Shown here: positions 57,239-64,000 of the stretch, in pieces
How the letters are laid out: every line of letters starts with the position of its first letter
Position numbering within the stretch: position 1 is the first letter of the stretch
From: Pseudomonas sp. CFII64
GTDB lineage: Bacteria > Pseudomonadota > Gammaproteobacteria > Pseudomonadales > Pseudomonadaceae
NCBI RefSeq assembly: GCF_000416235.1
Contig: NZ_ATLO01000026.1
Span: 62,001-126,000, forward strand
Length of the DNA stretch: 64,000 nt
Reading direction: 5' to 3'
The notes under the pieces: generated by a model
Told to the model about the DNA's origin: nothing
Database searches by the model: none
What the model saw: the letters and a program-made list of their open reading frames with translations, nothing else
Position numbers and translations under genes: made by a program

Positions 57239-58624
57239 TCAATAGATGTTGCGCGAGAACAGCGTGAACGGCGTCTTGAGCAGGATTTTTATATCCAGCC
57301 AGAGCGACCAGTGATTGATGTAGTCCAGGTCCTTTTCCAGACGCTCTTGCATCTTTTCCAGGGTTTCGGTTTCGCCGCGAAAGCCGCTGACCTGCGCCAG
57401 GCCGGTGATACCCGGCTTGATGCGGTGGCGTGCGGTGTAAGCGAGGATTCGCGCGCCGTAATACTGGTTATGCGCAATCGCGTGCGGGCGCGGGCCAACC
57501 AGGGCCATTTCGCCGCGCAGCACATTGATCAACTGGGGCAGTTCGTCCAGCGAAGTGCGGCGCAGAAAAGCGCCGACCGGCGTGACCCGTGGATCATCGC
57601 GGGTCGCCTGTTGCACGTGATTGTCCTCATGCACGCGCATCGAGCGAAATTTCCACACGTTGATCACCTCGCCGTTGCAGCCATGCCGGGGCTGGCGAAA
57701 AAACACCGGGCCGGGTGACGAGAGCTTCACCGCCACGGCAATCACCGACATCACCGGCAGCAGCACCAGCAAGGCGAGCAACGCGAGGCTGCGGTCGAAC
57801 ATTTCCTTGCCCAGGGTGGCGGCGGGATGAGAGCTGCGCGGCGTTTCGTTGAGGTAAATCGCCGGGAACTGTTCGATCTGGGAAACCGATTGATTGAGCA
57901 GCAGCATGCTGCCGAAATCCGGCACCCAGACCACGTCGACATTGAGGTCCAGCAAGTTCAGGTAGATGGATTCGATCTGCGTGATCATGTTCAGCGCCAG
58001 GGCGATGTACACGCGGCGCACGTGATCGCTGATGACCAGTTCCCGCAGCTGCGCCAGTTCGCAGAGCACCGGAGGCTGGCCGCCTATCGACGAAACATCG
58101 GGTTCGGTCGCGACCAGTCCAAGCACCGGAACCCGCTGCCGCAGCTGTTCCGCCAGGGTGTAGGCCATGGGGCATGTGCCGATGATTACCGAGACTCGTT
58201 CCTTGCGCAGCCAGCGCGAATGCAGGCTGACCAGATAACGCAGGGGCAGGTACGTCGCGCATTGCGCCAGACAACCCGCGACGGCGACTTCGTAGAGCAA
58301 GCCCTTGTCCAGCTCGCCAGGGTCCAGGCAAGCCAGTGACAACACCGCGAGCGCGGCGACCAGCAGCAGCCAGCCGCCGAGCAGGCGCAGCAAACCCATC
58401 AGGTAGCCGAAGCGCTTGTGATAGACGTGCAGCGCGCTATAGATCGGCACCGAAGCGAGCACGCCGACGATGACCAAAACCCGGTAGGCGTAGGGAATCG
58501 CGCCGGTCGCCTGATAGACAATGGCGCAAGTCACGAGCGTGGTCAGACCCATGGCGCAGGCCCATTGCGCCCAGAACGTCAGGCCGCGTCGATTGACCGA
58601 CGGATGTAGCCGTTGAGCAAGCAT
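57239..58624 (-). CDS. WcaJ-type undecaprenyl-phosphate sugar phosphotransferase (initiating enzyme)
   Basis: A 461-residue polyisoprenyl-phosphate hexose-1-phosphate transferase. Start ATG 58624 with GGGGAG upstream. Four N-terminal membrane helices (about 20-130), a CoA-binding-like middle domain ([19 protein letters not shown]), and the catalytic sugar-transferase domain from about residue 270: [40 protein letters not shown], then [20 protein letters not shown] and VGPRPH. It loads the first sugar phosphate, probably glucose or galactose, on undecaprenyl phosphate. Confidence 0.92.
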   Translation of the reverse strand: MLAQRLHPSVNRRGLTFWAQWACAMGLTTLVTCAIVYQATGAIPYAYRVLVIVGVLASVPIYSALHVYHKRFGYLMGLLRLLGGWLLLVAALAVLSLACLDPGELDKGLLYEVAVAGCLAQCATYLPLRYLVSLHSRWLRKERVSVIIGTCPMAYTLAEQLRQRVPVLGLVATEPDVSSIGGQPPVLCELAQLRELVISDHVRRVYIALALNMITQIESIYLNLLDLNVDVVWVPDFGSMLLLNQSVSQIEQFPAIYLNETPRSSHPAATLGKEMFDRSLALLALLVLLPVMSVIAVAVKLSSPGPVFFRQPRHGCNGEVINVWKFRSMRVHEDNHVQQATRDDPRVTPVGAFLRRTSLDELPQLINVLRGEMALVGPRPHAIAHNQYYGARILAYTARHRIKPGITGLAQVSGFRGETETLEKMQERLEKDLDYINHWSLWLDIKILLKTPFTLFSRNIY

Positions 58625-58772
58625 GGTGGATATCTCCCCGATAGGTGGCATGGCGCAGTTGCTCGCCCTCGGCAGCGGCGAGTCATAAAACGCATGCAGC
58701 GGCCAGAATGTGCAGGCGATAACGTGCTCAACCGCGTCATGACGACGGCGGCCCAAGATGCGCAATTACGCC

Positions 58773-60992
58773 TTACTGGGTGGTTTCACGAGGCAGATAA
58801 CGGTAGTGCTGGCTGTATCCCTGGCGTCCTTTCAACGGGGTAATCTGATTGAGCACCACGCCGGTCAGCGGAGCGCCGTTTTGCAGAAGTTGGTCGATGC
58901 ACTGATGCACCAGCGGAGCGGGCGTGCTCTCGGACTTGATCACATAGATCGCCGCGTCGGCCATGGCGCAGAGCACCGCTGCATCGCTGACCGCATCGCT
59001 GGCCGGCGAGTCGAGAATGATCCGGTCGTAATGCTGCCGAGCCCATTCGATGAAGCGCCCGAAGTTGGCCGAGGCCAGCAGTTCCAGCGGGTTGGGCGGT
59101 ATTTCGCCGGCGGTGAGAATGTCCACCTGGCCGACACGGTGGATGCAGGTATCTATTTTTGCCTGACCGGTAATCAGGCTGGCGAGGCCGGGCTGTCCGG
59201 CGTTCATGCCCAGATTGCGCGCCAGGTTGGGGCGGCGCAGGTCGGCTTCGATCAACAGCACCCGTTCCAGTTGGCCCAGGGCAAACGCGAGGTTGACCGC
59301 AATGGCGCTCTTGCCTTCGCCGGGCAGGGTCGAGGTGATGACCAGCAGGCTGCGTCGCTGCTGGGCATCGCCGAGCATGATCCCGGTACGCAAGGTGCGG
59401 ATGGCTTCGGTGAAGTCGGCGTCGTCATTGCGTTCGAACTGCCGGGAAATGCTGCTGCGATTTTTCTTCTGCAACAGGGGCACCAGGCCCAGCACGGGCA
59501 GGTTGAGTTTCCTGGCGATGTCTTCACCGGATTTGAAGCCATTGTGCAACGTGTCGCGCAGCAGGAAATACACGCAGCCGAGCACTAGCGCCAGCAGCGC
59601 GGTGATCGACGCAATCAGGGATTTTTTCGGTGCGCTGGGTTCGCTGGGCATGATCGCGGGGTCAACGATTCGCGCGTTGCTGACGCCGATATCAGCGGTC
59701 GCGGTGGTCTCGCGCAGCCGGGTCACGAAGGTGTCGTACAAGGTGCGATTACTGTCCACGTCCCGTTGCAGCTCGCGCAGTTTGAATTCCTTGCGCGAGA
59801 TGTCCTGGATCTGCGCACGACTGGTATCCACTGATGAGCGCAAGGATTCTTCATTGGCGCGCGCCAGCTGGTAATTACGTTCAAGGCCCGCCACCACCTG
59901 ATCGACCTGACCGCGCAGACTCGCCTGCGCGGCCGCGAGGTCCGAACGCGCGGCGATCATTTTCGGATGGCGATCCCCATAACGACGCGACAGTTCGTCG
60001 ACCTTGGCTCTGGCTTGCGCTTCGTTGGTCTGGAATTGCTGGATCACCGGATTGCCGATCACTGCGGGCACGCTGGACAGGTTGGCCAGGCTTTTCGAAC
60101 CGAGCATCGACTTCACTTGGGCGTACTGGCTTTGCGCTTCGGCACGCTGGCGGCGCGCATCAATCATGCGATCACTGGTTTTCGACAGCTCGTTGGCGCT
60201 GAGCGTGACCACGCCGTCCACGTCCACCAGGCCCTCGGCGTCGCGGTAGCGTTGCAGTTTGTTTTCCGACTCCTGCAGTTGCGTGCGCAACTCGATCATC
60301 CGGCTGTTCATCCATTTCGACGCGTTCAATGATTCATTCATTTGCGCATCGAGCCGGCTGTCCAGATAGCCGTGAGCCAGCGCGTTGGCCGCCAGCGCAG
60401 CGGTTTCCCGGTCGGCCAGGCTGACGCTGATATTGACCAGCTGACTCTTGCCCTGAGCGCCGACGCTGGTGCGGTCCATCAATTCCCGGACGGTGGCGTC
60501 GAACACTTCGGTCGGGGTCATGCTGCGACTGGCAAGCCAGCTGGCGGGAAAGGCGCTTGGGTAAAGTCGGGCCATTGCCGCGCGCGCGTCGCGCAGCAGA
60601 TGCAGACGCTGGCGTGGATCGAACTCGGGATGTTCGGTCAGATTCAACTGGCGCACCACACGCTCGGCCACGGCGCGACTCTGGATCAGCGTGATCTGGG
60701 TTTGCAGGTAGTCGACGGCGGCGTTGGGCGAATCGTAGGTCGGCTGCTGAAACGTGATCAACGTCGCCCCTTTTGGCTCGATGACCAACGATGCCGTGGC
60801 GCGATAGACCGGCGTGATGTTTTGCAGGATAAGGATGACGGCCAGGGTCGCGGCTGCCGCCAGTGCGGCGATGCGCCATTTATGCGTCCAGAGGATCAGG
60901 CCGAGCTTGCGCGAGTCGATGAAGTCGCGGTCGTCAACGATGGGCACGTAATGCTGCGGCAACCTTGGGTTGCTCAACGTCATCTGGTCCAT
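58773..60992 (-). CDS. Wzc-type polysaccharide co-polymerase and tyrosine autokinase
   Basis: A 739-residue inner-membrane protein. N-terminal Wzz domain with helices at about 45-65 and 470-490, and a long periplasmic coiled coil between. The cytoplasmic BY-kinase domain has Walker A with Lys561 (LPGEGKSAIAVN), Walker A' LIEADLRRPNLARNLG and Walker B IILDSPASDAV. The C-terminal Tyr cluster is short, with three Tyr in GYSQHYRYLP. No partner phosphatase (Wzb) is encoded here. The start at 60992 overlaps the export gene's stop closely; ATG 60983 is an alternative. Confidence 0.92.
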   Translation of the reverse strand: MDQMTLSNPRLPQHYVPIVDDRDFIDSRKLGLILWTHKWRIAALAAAATLAVILILQNITPVYRATASLVIEPKGATLITFQQPTYDSPNAAVDYLQTQITLIQSRAVAERVVRQLNLTEHPEFDPRQRLHLLRDARAAMARLYPSAFPASWLASRSMTPTEVFDATVRELMDRTSVGAQGKSQLVNISVSLADRETAALAANALAHGYLDSRLDAQMNESLNASKWMNSRMIELRTQLQESENKLQRYRDAEGLVDVDGVVTLSANELSKTSDRMIDARRQRAEAQSQYAQVKSMLGSKSLANLSSVPAVIGNPVIQQFQTNEAQARAKVDELSRRYGDRHPKMIAARSDLAAAQASLRGQVDQVVAGLERNYQLARANEESLRSSVDTSRAQIQDISRKEFKLRELQRDVDSNRTLYDTFVTRLRETTATADIGVSNARIVDPAIMPSEPSAPKKSLIASITALLALVLGCVYFLLRDTLHNGFKSGEDIARKLNLPVLGLVPLLQKKNRSSISRQFERNDDADFTEAIRTLRTGIMLGDAQQRRSLLVITSTLPGEGKSAIAVNLAFALGQLERVLLIEADLRRPNLARNLGMNAGQPGLASLITGQAKIDTCIHRVGQVDILTAGEIPPNPLELLASANFGRFIEWARQHYDRIILDSPASDAVSDAAVLCAMADAAIYVIKSESTPAPLVHQCIDQLLQNGAPLTGVVLNQITPLKGRQGYSQHYRYLPRETTQ

Positions 60993-60993
60993 G

Positions 60994-61521
60994 TCAGAAG
61001 AACCCCTGTTCAATGGTGATGGTGTCGCCGGGTTCGACCAGCGTGTTCAGGCTCGCCTTCTGGCTGCTGCGTCGCGTGTCGGCGCCGCGCACGATGTAGA
61101 TACGTCGGTCCGAAGCGCGCTCGGTCAGGCCGCCGGCCAGGGCAATCGCCCGATCCAGCGTCAGGCCCGGTTCGAACGGGTAGCCACCGGGCAACTTCAC
61201 CTCGCCGCTGATGTAGAACGGTCGATAAGCCAGCACGCTGACGGAGACGCGGGGCGCAACCAGATAGCCGTCCTTGAGTTTGTCCGTGAGCAAGGCCTCG
61301 ACTTGACCTGGCGTCTTGCCTTTGGCGTTGACCTCGCCGATGAAGGGGTAGGAAAAGGTGCCGGCATCGTTGAGCCGGATTTCCGCGAAGCTGAGGTCCG
61401 TTTCCCCAAAGACATTGATCCGCAGAATGTCGCCTGAGTTGAGTTGGTACTGGGGCGCAGCGAATAACGGGCTACTGAGGATGAGCAAAAGCGCAATACG
61501 GCAGAACTGGCTTAGAGACAT
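60994..61521 (-). CDS. Short OPX-family polysaccharide export protein without lipobox
   Basis: A 175-residue exported protein. Signal peptide residues 1-21 (ending PLFA/APQYQL) has no Cys at the cleavage site, so it is not a lipoprotein. It holds a polysaccharide-export domain (YQLNSGDILRINVFGETDLS) and one SLBB domain (FYISGEVKLPGGYPFEPGLT), then stops at EQGFF. E. coli Wza (about 380 residues) has more ring domains and a C-terminal helix that forms the outer-membrane pore; both are absent. It must therefore work with another pore, most likely the adjacent beta-barrel protein. Confidence 0.92.
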   Translation of the reverse strand: MSLSQFCRIALLLILSSPLFAAPQYQLNSGDILRINVFGETDLSFAEIRLNDAGTFSYPFIGEVNAKGKTPGQVEALLTDKLKDGYLVAPRVSVSVLAYRPFYISGEVKLPGGYPFEPGLTLDRAIALAGGLTERASDRRIYIVRGADTRRSSQKASLNTLVEPGDTITIEQGFF

Positions 61522-61557
61522 GGTTTTTCCCTCCAGGTACTCCAGTTGCTTCAGGGC

Positions 61558-62712
61558 TCAAAGGCTCAAATCGAAGTTCAACAGATAGACATTGCGCGTG
61601 TAACGCTCGTCGCTGACGTTGGAATCGTTATGCCAGCGCCGATAGCCAAGGCTGATGTCGGCCCAGCGATTGACGGCGTAGATCAGCGACGCGCCATAGT
61701 CGTCCAGCGTGTCGTCGCGGCTCAGGCCCAGGTATTCGCGCTCGGCGTGACGGTAGTCGAGCCTTGAGGAAATCCAGCCCGACCATTTGTGGGTCCAGCT
61801 CAAGCGGGTGCTGGTGGTGTGCACTGTGCTGGCGCCGTCGTCACCTTCATCGAAGGCCTTGCGCATGTTCAATTCAAAGGTGGAATAGGTGCGCGGCTTC
61901 CAGGCCAGGCCGACTTCCCAGGTCGGGCTGCTGCGGTCGCTGACCGCGCCGCTGTCGAAATCCTTGCGTTCATAGCCCACGCGCAAACTGCCGCTGGTCT
62001 TGGCCGTGACATCCCGGGTGAAGCCGATCAATGCCGCGCTGCCGGTGCTGTTGCGCGGGCTGCCCGGCATGACGTAGTCGTAGTCACTGCGACGCAGCTC
62101 GAACAACCCTCGGGTGCGCCCGCCAAGCCGGTGATACCAGGTCGCGACATAAGCGCGGGTGTCGTGCTCTTCGTCTTTGTTGAGATCGCCGCTGTTGCGA
62201 TAACGCAGCTCCTCATATTCGGCCGAAACATCAATCTGGTTCATGCCGCTCTGCGTGCCAAAGCTGTAACCGAGCAGCGCGTTTTTGCGGGTGTATTTAT
62301 CGTTTTCCAGCGGGTCGGCGGTATCGGCTGTTTCCTCGGCACGCTTATAACCCAACTCCCATTTCAACCGATTGCGCGAATCGAACTCCAGCACGCTTCT
62401 AAGTGCTATTTTCTGATCCACATGGTTGGCGTCGGCGTGATCGTGAAAGGTCTCGCTGTCCACGGCGTATTCCAGTTGGTACGCACTTTTGCGTGTTTGC
62501 GCTTCCAGCAGGAAAGTGGGGCGCAGCGAAGTAATCCACGATGACAAAGTGCCGTTGTGGAGGGTGCGAAAGTTATCGTCATACCGTTCACCTACCTTCA
62601 GCGTCGGCGTGAACTCAAAACCACCGACTTCAACGCTCTGGGGTTTACCGGCCATGGCCGACATCGGAAAGGGCGAAAGGACAAGCAGGGCCAGCCAGTT
62701 TTGCCTGTTCAT
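61558..62712 (-). CDS. Outer-membrane beta-barrel protein (BBP2-like), first gene of the polysaccharide operon
   Basis: A 384-residue outer-membrane protein. Start ATG 62712 with CGGAT 7 bases upstream; ATG 62718 is possible. Signal peptide to about residue 21 (SAMAGKP). The rest is a series of amphipathic strands with alternating aromatic residues (RLSWTHKWSGWISSRLDYRH, DISLGYRRWH) ending in an aromatic-rich strand YLLNFDLSL, as in barrels of about 16-18 strands. It resembles the putative beta-barrel porin 2 family. Next to a pore-less export protein, it is the best candidate for the polysaccharide exit channel. Confidence 0.85.
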   Translation of the reverse strand: MNRQNWLALLVLSPFPMSAMAGKPQSVEVGGFEFTPTLKVGERYDDNFRTLHNGTLSSWITSLRPTFLLEAQTRKSAYQLEYAVDSETFHDHADANHVDQKIALRSVLEFDSRNRLKWELGYKRAEETADTADPLENDKYTRKNALLGYSFGTQSGMNQIDVSAEYEELRYRNSGDLNKDEEHDTRAYVATWYHRLGGRTRGLFELRRSDYDYVMPGSPRNSTGSAALIGFTRDVTAKTSGSLRVGYERKDFDSGAVSDRSSPTWEVGLAWKPRTYSTFELNMRKAFDEGDDGASTVHTTSTRLSWTHKWSGWISSRLDYRHAEREYLGLSRDDTLDDYGASLIYAVNRWADISLGYRRWHNDSNVSDERYTRNVYLLNFDLSL

Positions 62713-62833
62713 TTGCATGATCCGTATACGCCGCACGAACACGCGCCGCGCAAGGGAGATCGCCGTTGCGCGGAAGTGTTGATCACGACGAGCTTGTCTG
62801 GGAGAGAGAGTCTGGAGTTGCCGAATAACGGGT

Positions 62834-62844
62834 AGGCTACCGCA
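62834..62844 (-). promoter_or_regulatory. ops-like element in the leader of the polysaccharide operon
   Basis: On the minus strand TGCGGTAGCCT matches the RfaH recruitment site GGCGGTAGNNT in all fixed positions but the first. It lies about 120 bases before the first gene, a normal place for ops/JUMPstart sites. RfaH control of this operon is plausible but not proven; rfaH is not in the window. Confidence 0.5.
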
Positions 62845-62911
62845 CGAGTCTTACTTTACTCGGATAGATCCAGCGCCTAAAACGTTTGGCGATAACAGTA
62901 ATTTCGCTTTT

Positions 62912-62987
62912 ATTAAATATTCGGAATGCAAGACAAGCGCAACCGTTCGGAGTCGTGCAGTGACAAACGGTATTGACGATATTTAAT
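62912..62987. other. Nested inverted repeats in the AT-rich leader
   Basis: ATTAAATAT (62912-62920) pairs with ATATTTAAT (62979-62987), and inside them ACCGTT (62942-62947) with AACGGT (62966-62971). The 62713-63246 gap contains no gene and is much richer in A and T than its neighbours. It could hold operators or an RNA structure. Confidence 0.5.
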
Positions 62988-63069
62988 ATTGAAACAGTGA
63001 ATCGATTTGTCATCGGCGGATAAATAAACTTAATGAGCTGTTCTGCTGTTTCCAAGTATGTAGACGCTT

Positions 63070-63097
63070 TCTATAAATAGAGATTTTACAGTGTTAA
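63070..63097 (-). promoter_or_regulatory. Possible promoter of the polysaccharide operon
   Basis: On the minus strand TTAACA (63097-63092), 16 bases, TATAGA (63075-63070). It would give a leader of about 350 bases containing the nested inverted repeats and the ops-like site. Confidence 0.45.
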
Positions 63098-63120
63098 TTA
63101 TTCTTGACCGAGCGGGCTTT

Positions 63121-63219
63121 TGTGGGACTTGTTCTCGATAACCAGCCCAGACGACCTGATCGGTCTGGGCCACCTGTGGTGCTGAAACTACCGCTATCGA
63201 GGACAATTCCTCTCCCACA
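63121..63219. repeat. REP-like inverted repeat, family C
   Basis: GTGGGACTTGTTCTCGATA at the left and CTATCGAGGACAATTCCTCT plus CCCAC at the right, with an inner CCCAGACGACC / GGTCTGGG hairpin. Close relative of 54757-54860, with a 5-base loss in the left arm. Lies at the end of nadC. Confidence 0.82.
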
Positions 63220-63246
63220 GGCATATTCTTACCCGCTAAGGCAGCC

Positions 63247-64000
63247 TTAAAGACTCAAACGCATCGACAGATCCACGGCTTTCACATCCTTGGTCAGCGC
63301 GCCGATGGAAATGTAATCCACGCCGGTTTCAGCGATCACTCGCAATGTCTGGTCGTTGATCCCGCCGCTGGCTTCGAGTTTGGCGCGACCGGCATTGAAC
63401 GTCACTGCTTCGCGCATATCGTCCAGGCTCAATTCATCAAGCATGACAATGTCTGCACCGGCATCCAGTGCCTGACGCAACTCGCTGAGGCTTTCCACTT
63501 CGATTTCCACCGGCTTGCCGGGTGCAATCTTGTGCGCCGCGCTGATCGCCTCGGCAATACCGCCGCTGGCAGCGATGTGGTTTTCCTTGATGAGGAATGC
63601 ATCGAACAAACCAATGCGATGGTTATGGCAGCCGCCGCAGGTAACCGCGTACTTCTGCGCCATTCGCAGGCCGGGCAGGGTTTTGCGGGTGTCCAGCAGC
63701 TGGACGTGAGTGTCAGCGACCATGTCAGCGTAATGCTGCGCTTTGGTGGCCACGCCCGACAGCATCTGCAGGAAGTTCAGCGCGCTGCGTTCGCCCGTCA
63801 GCAATGAGCGGGCCGGACCTTCCAGATGAAACAGCACCTGGTCCGGTTTGACCCGATCACCGTCGACCACTTGCCAGTGCACTGCCACACGCGGGTCCAG
63901 CTGGCGGAACACCGCATCGACCCACGCCGTACCGGCGATAACCGCCGCATCGCGTGAGATCACCGTGGCTTTGGCCAGCCGCTCGGCCGGAATCAACTGG
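63247..64000 (-). CDS. nadC: Nicotinate-nucleotide pyrophosphorylase, N-terminus outside the window
   Basis: About 251 C-terminal residues of the quinolinate phosphoribosyltransferase of NAD synthesis. The frame is open to the right edge, and the visible sequence begins in the middle of the usual N-terminal domain ([20 protein letters not shown]), so about 30 residues are missing. Conserved parts: [20 protein letters not shown], the active-site [35 protein letters not shown] and EASGGI. In P. aeruginosa nadC is the direct neighbour of pilA. Confidence 0.96.
   Translation of the reverse strand, partial: QLIPAERLAKATVISRDAAVIAGTAWVDAVFRQLDPRVAVHWQVVDGDRVKPDQVLFHLEGPARSLLTGERSALNFLQMLSGVATKAQHYADMVADTHVQLLDTRKTLPGLRMAQKYAVTCGGCHNHRIGLFDAFLIKENHIAASGGIAEAISAAHKIAPGKPVEIEVESLSELRQALDAGADIVMLDELSLDDMREAVTFNAGRAKLEASGGINDQTLRVIAETGVDYISIGALTKDVKAVDLSMRLSL

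Noticed and set aside
51467..62712. O-antigen cluster
   Set aside because: No nucleotide-sugar synthesis genes and no Wzz of the O-antigen type; the presence of a Wzc kinase and an OPX protein points to a capsule-like or free exopolysaccharide.
50438..63246. Integrative element attached at tRNA-Thr
   Set aside because: I see no integrase gene and no second copy of the tRNA 3' end near nadC, so insertion by homologous exchange is more likely than site-specific integration.

Overview
The window is chromosomal DNA of a Pseudomonas species, most likely of the P. fluorescens group. Three things support this. Gene order from fklB to nadC closely follows the pil/rpl segment I remember from P. aeruginosa (about PA4572 down to PA4524). 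The proteins have Pseudomonas-type sequences. The gaps between genes carry abundant short palindromic repeats typical of fluorescent pseudomonads. Most of the window is conserved housekeeping sequence with moderately high GC.

Layout. 1-7.4 kb: a partial DUF4105 envelope protein, a DUF3015 secreted protein, a Lon-like protease, YqhA, DUF6482 and an FKBP isomerase. 7.4-13.4 kb: a small iron-regulated protein with Fur boxes, ispB, rplU-rpmA, obg, proB, creA and rpsT. 13.7-21.1 kb: murJ, then ribF-ileS-lspA-fkpB-ispH. 21.2-27.8 kb: minor type IV pilin genes (fimT, fimU, pilV, pilW, pilX, pilY1, pilE) with visibly lower GC. 27.8-38.2 kb: thiO, pilSR, a small zinc-ribbon protein, bamD, rluD, pgeF and clpB. 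38.5-39.2 kb: a tRNA cluster (Asn, Pro, Lys, Pro, Pro) that includes a perfect 200-bp tandem duplication. 39.3-45.3 kb: a MASE1-GGDEF diguanylate cyclase, ndh, small conserved genes and a two-gene membrane/secreted pair. 45.1-50.5 kb: pilBCD-coaE-yacG divergent from the major pilin gene pilA, then tRNA-Thr. 51.4-62.7 kb: an exopolysaccharide cluster. 63.2 kb to the end: nadC, cut by the window edge.

How the genes work together. The window holds the core of the type IV pilus: major pilin (PilA), minor pilins and tip adhesin (FimU, PilVWXE, PilY1), assembly ATPase, platform protein and prepilin peptidase (PilB, PilC, PilD), and the PilS/PilR two-component system. A clear sigma-54 promoter lies in front of pilA, as expected for PilR control.

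The least ordinary part is the cluster between tRNA-Thr and nadC, two loci that sit next to each other around pilA in P. aeruginosa. It encodes a Wzx/Wzy-type polysaccharide machine: WcaJ-type initiating transferase, one GT2 and one WecG/TagA-type transferase, flippase, polymerase-like protein, Wzc-type tyrosine autokinase, a very short export (OPX) protein with no lipobox and no C-terminal helix, and an outer-membrane beta-barrel protein that probably supplies the missing pore. A GH5 glycosidase is encoded on the opposite strand inside the cluster. Upstream lies an AT-rich leader of about 0.5 kb with a near-match to the RfaH ops element. I see no genes that identify alginate, Psl, Pel or cellulose, so the polymer is unknown.
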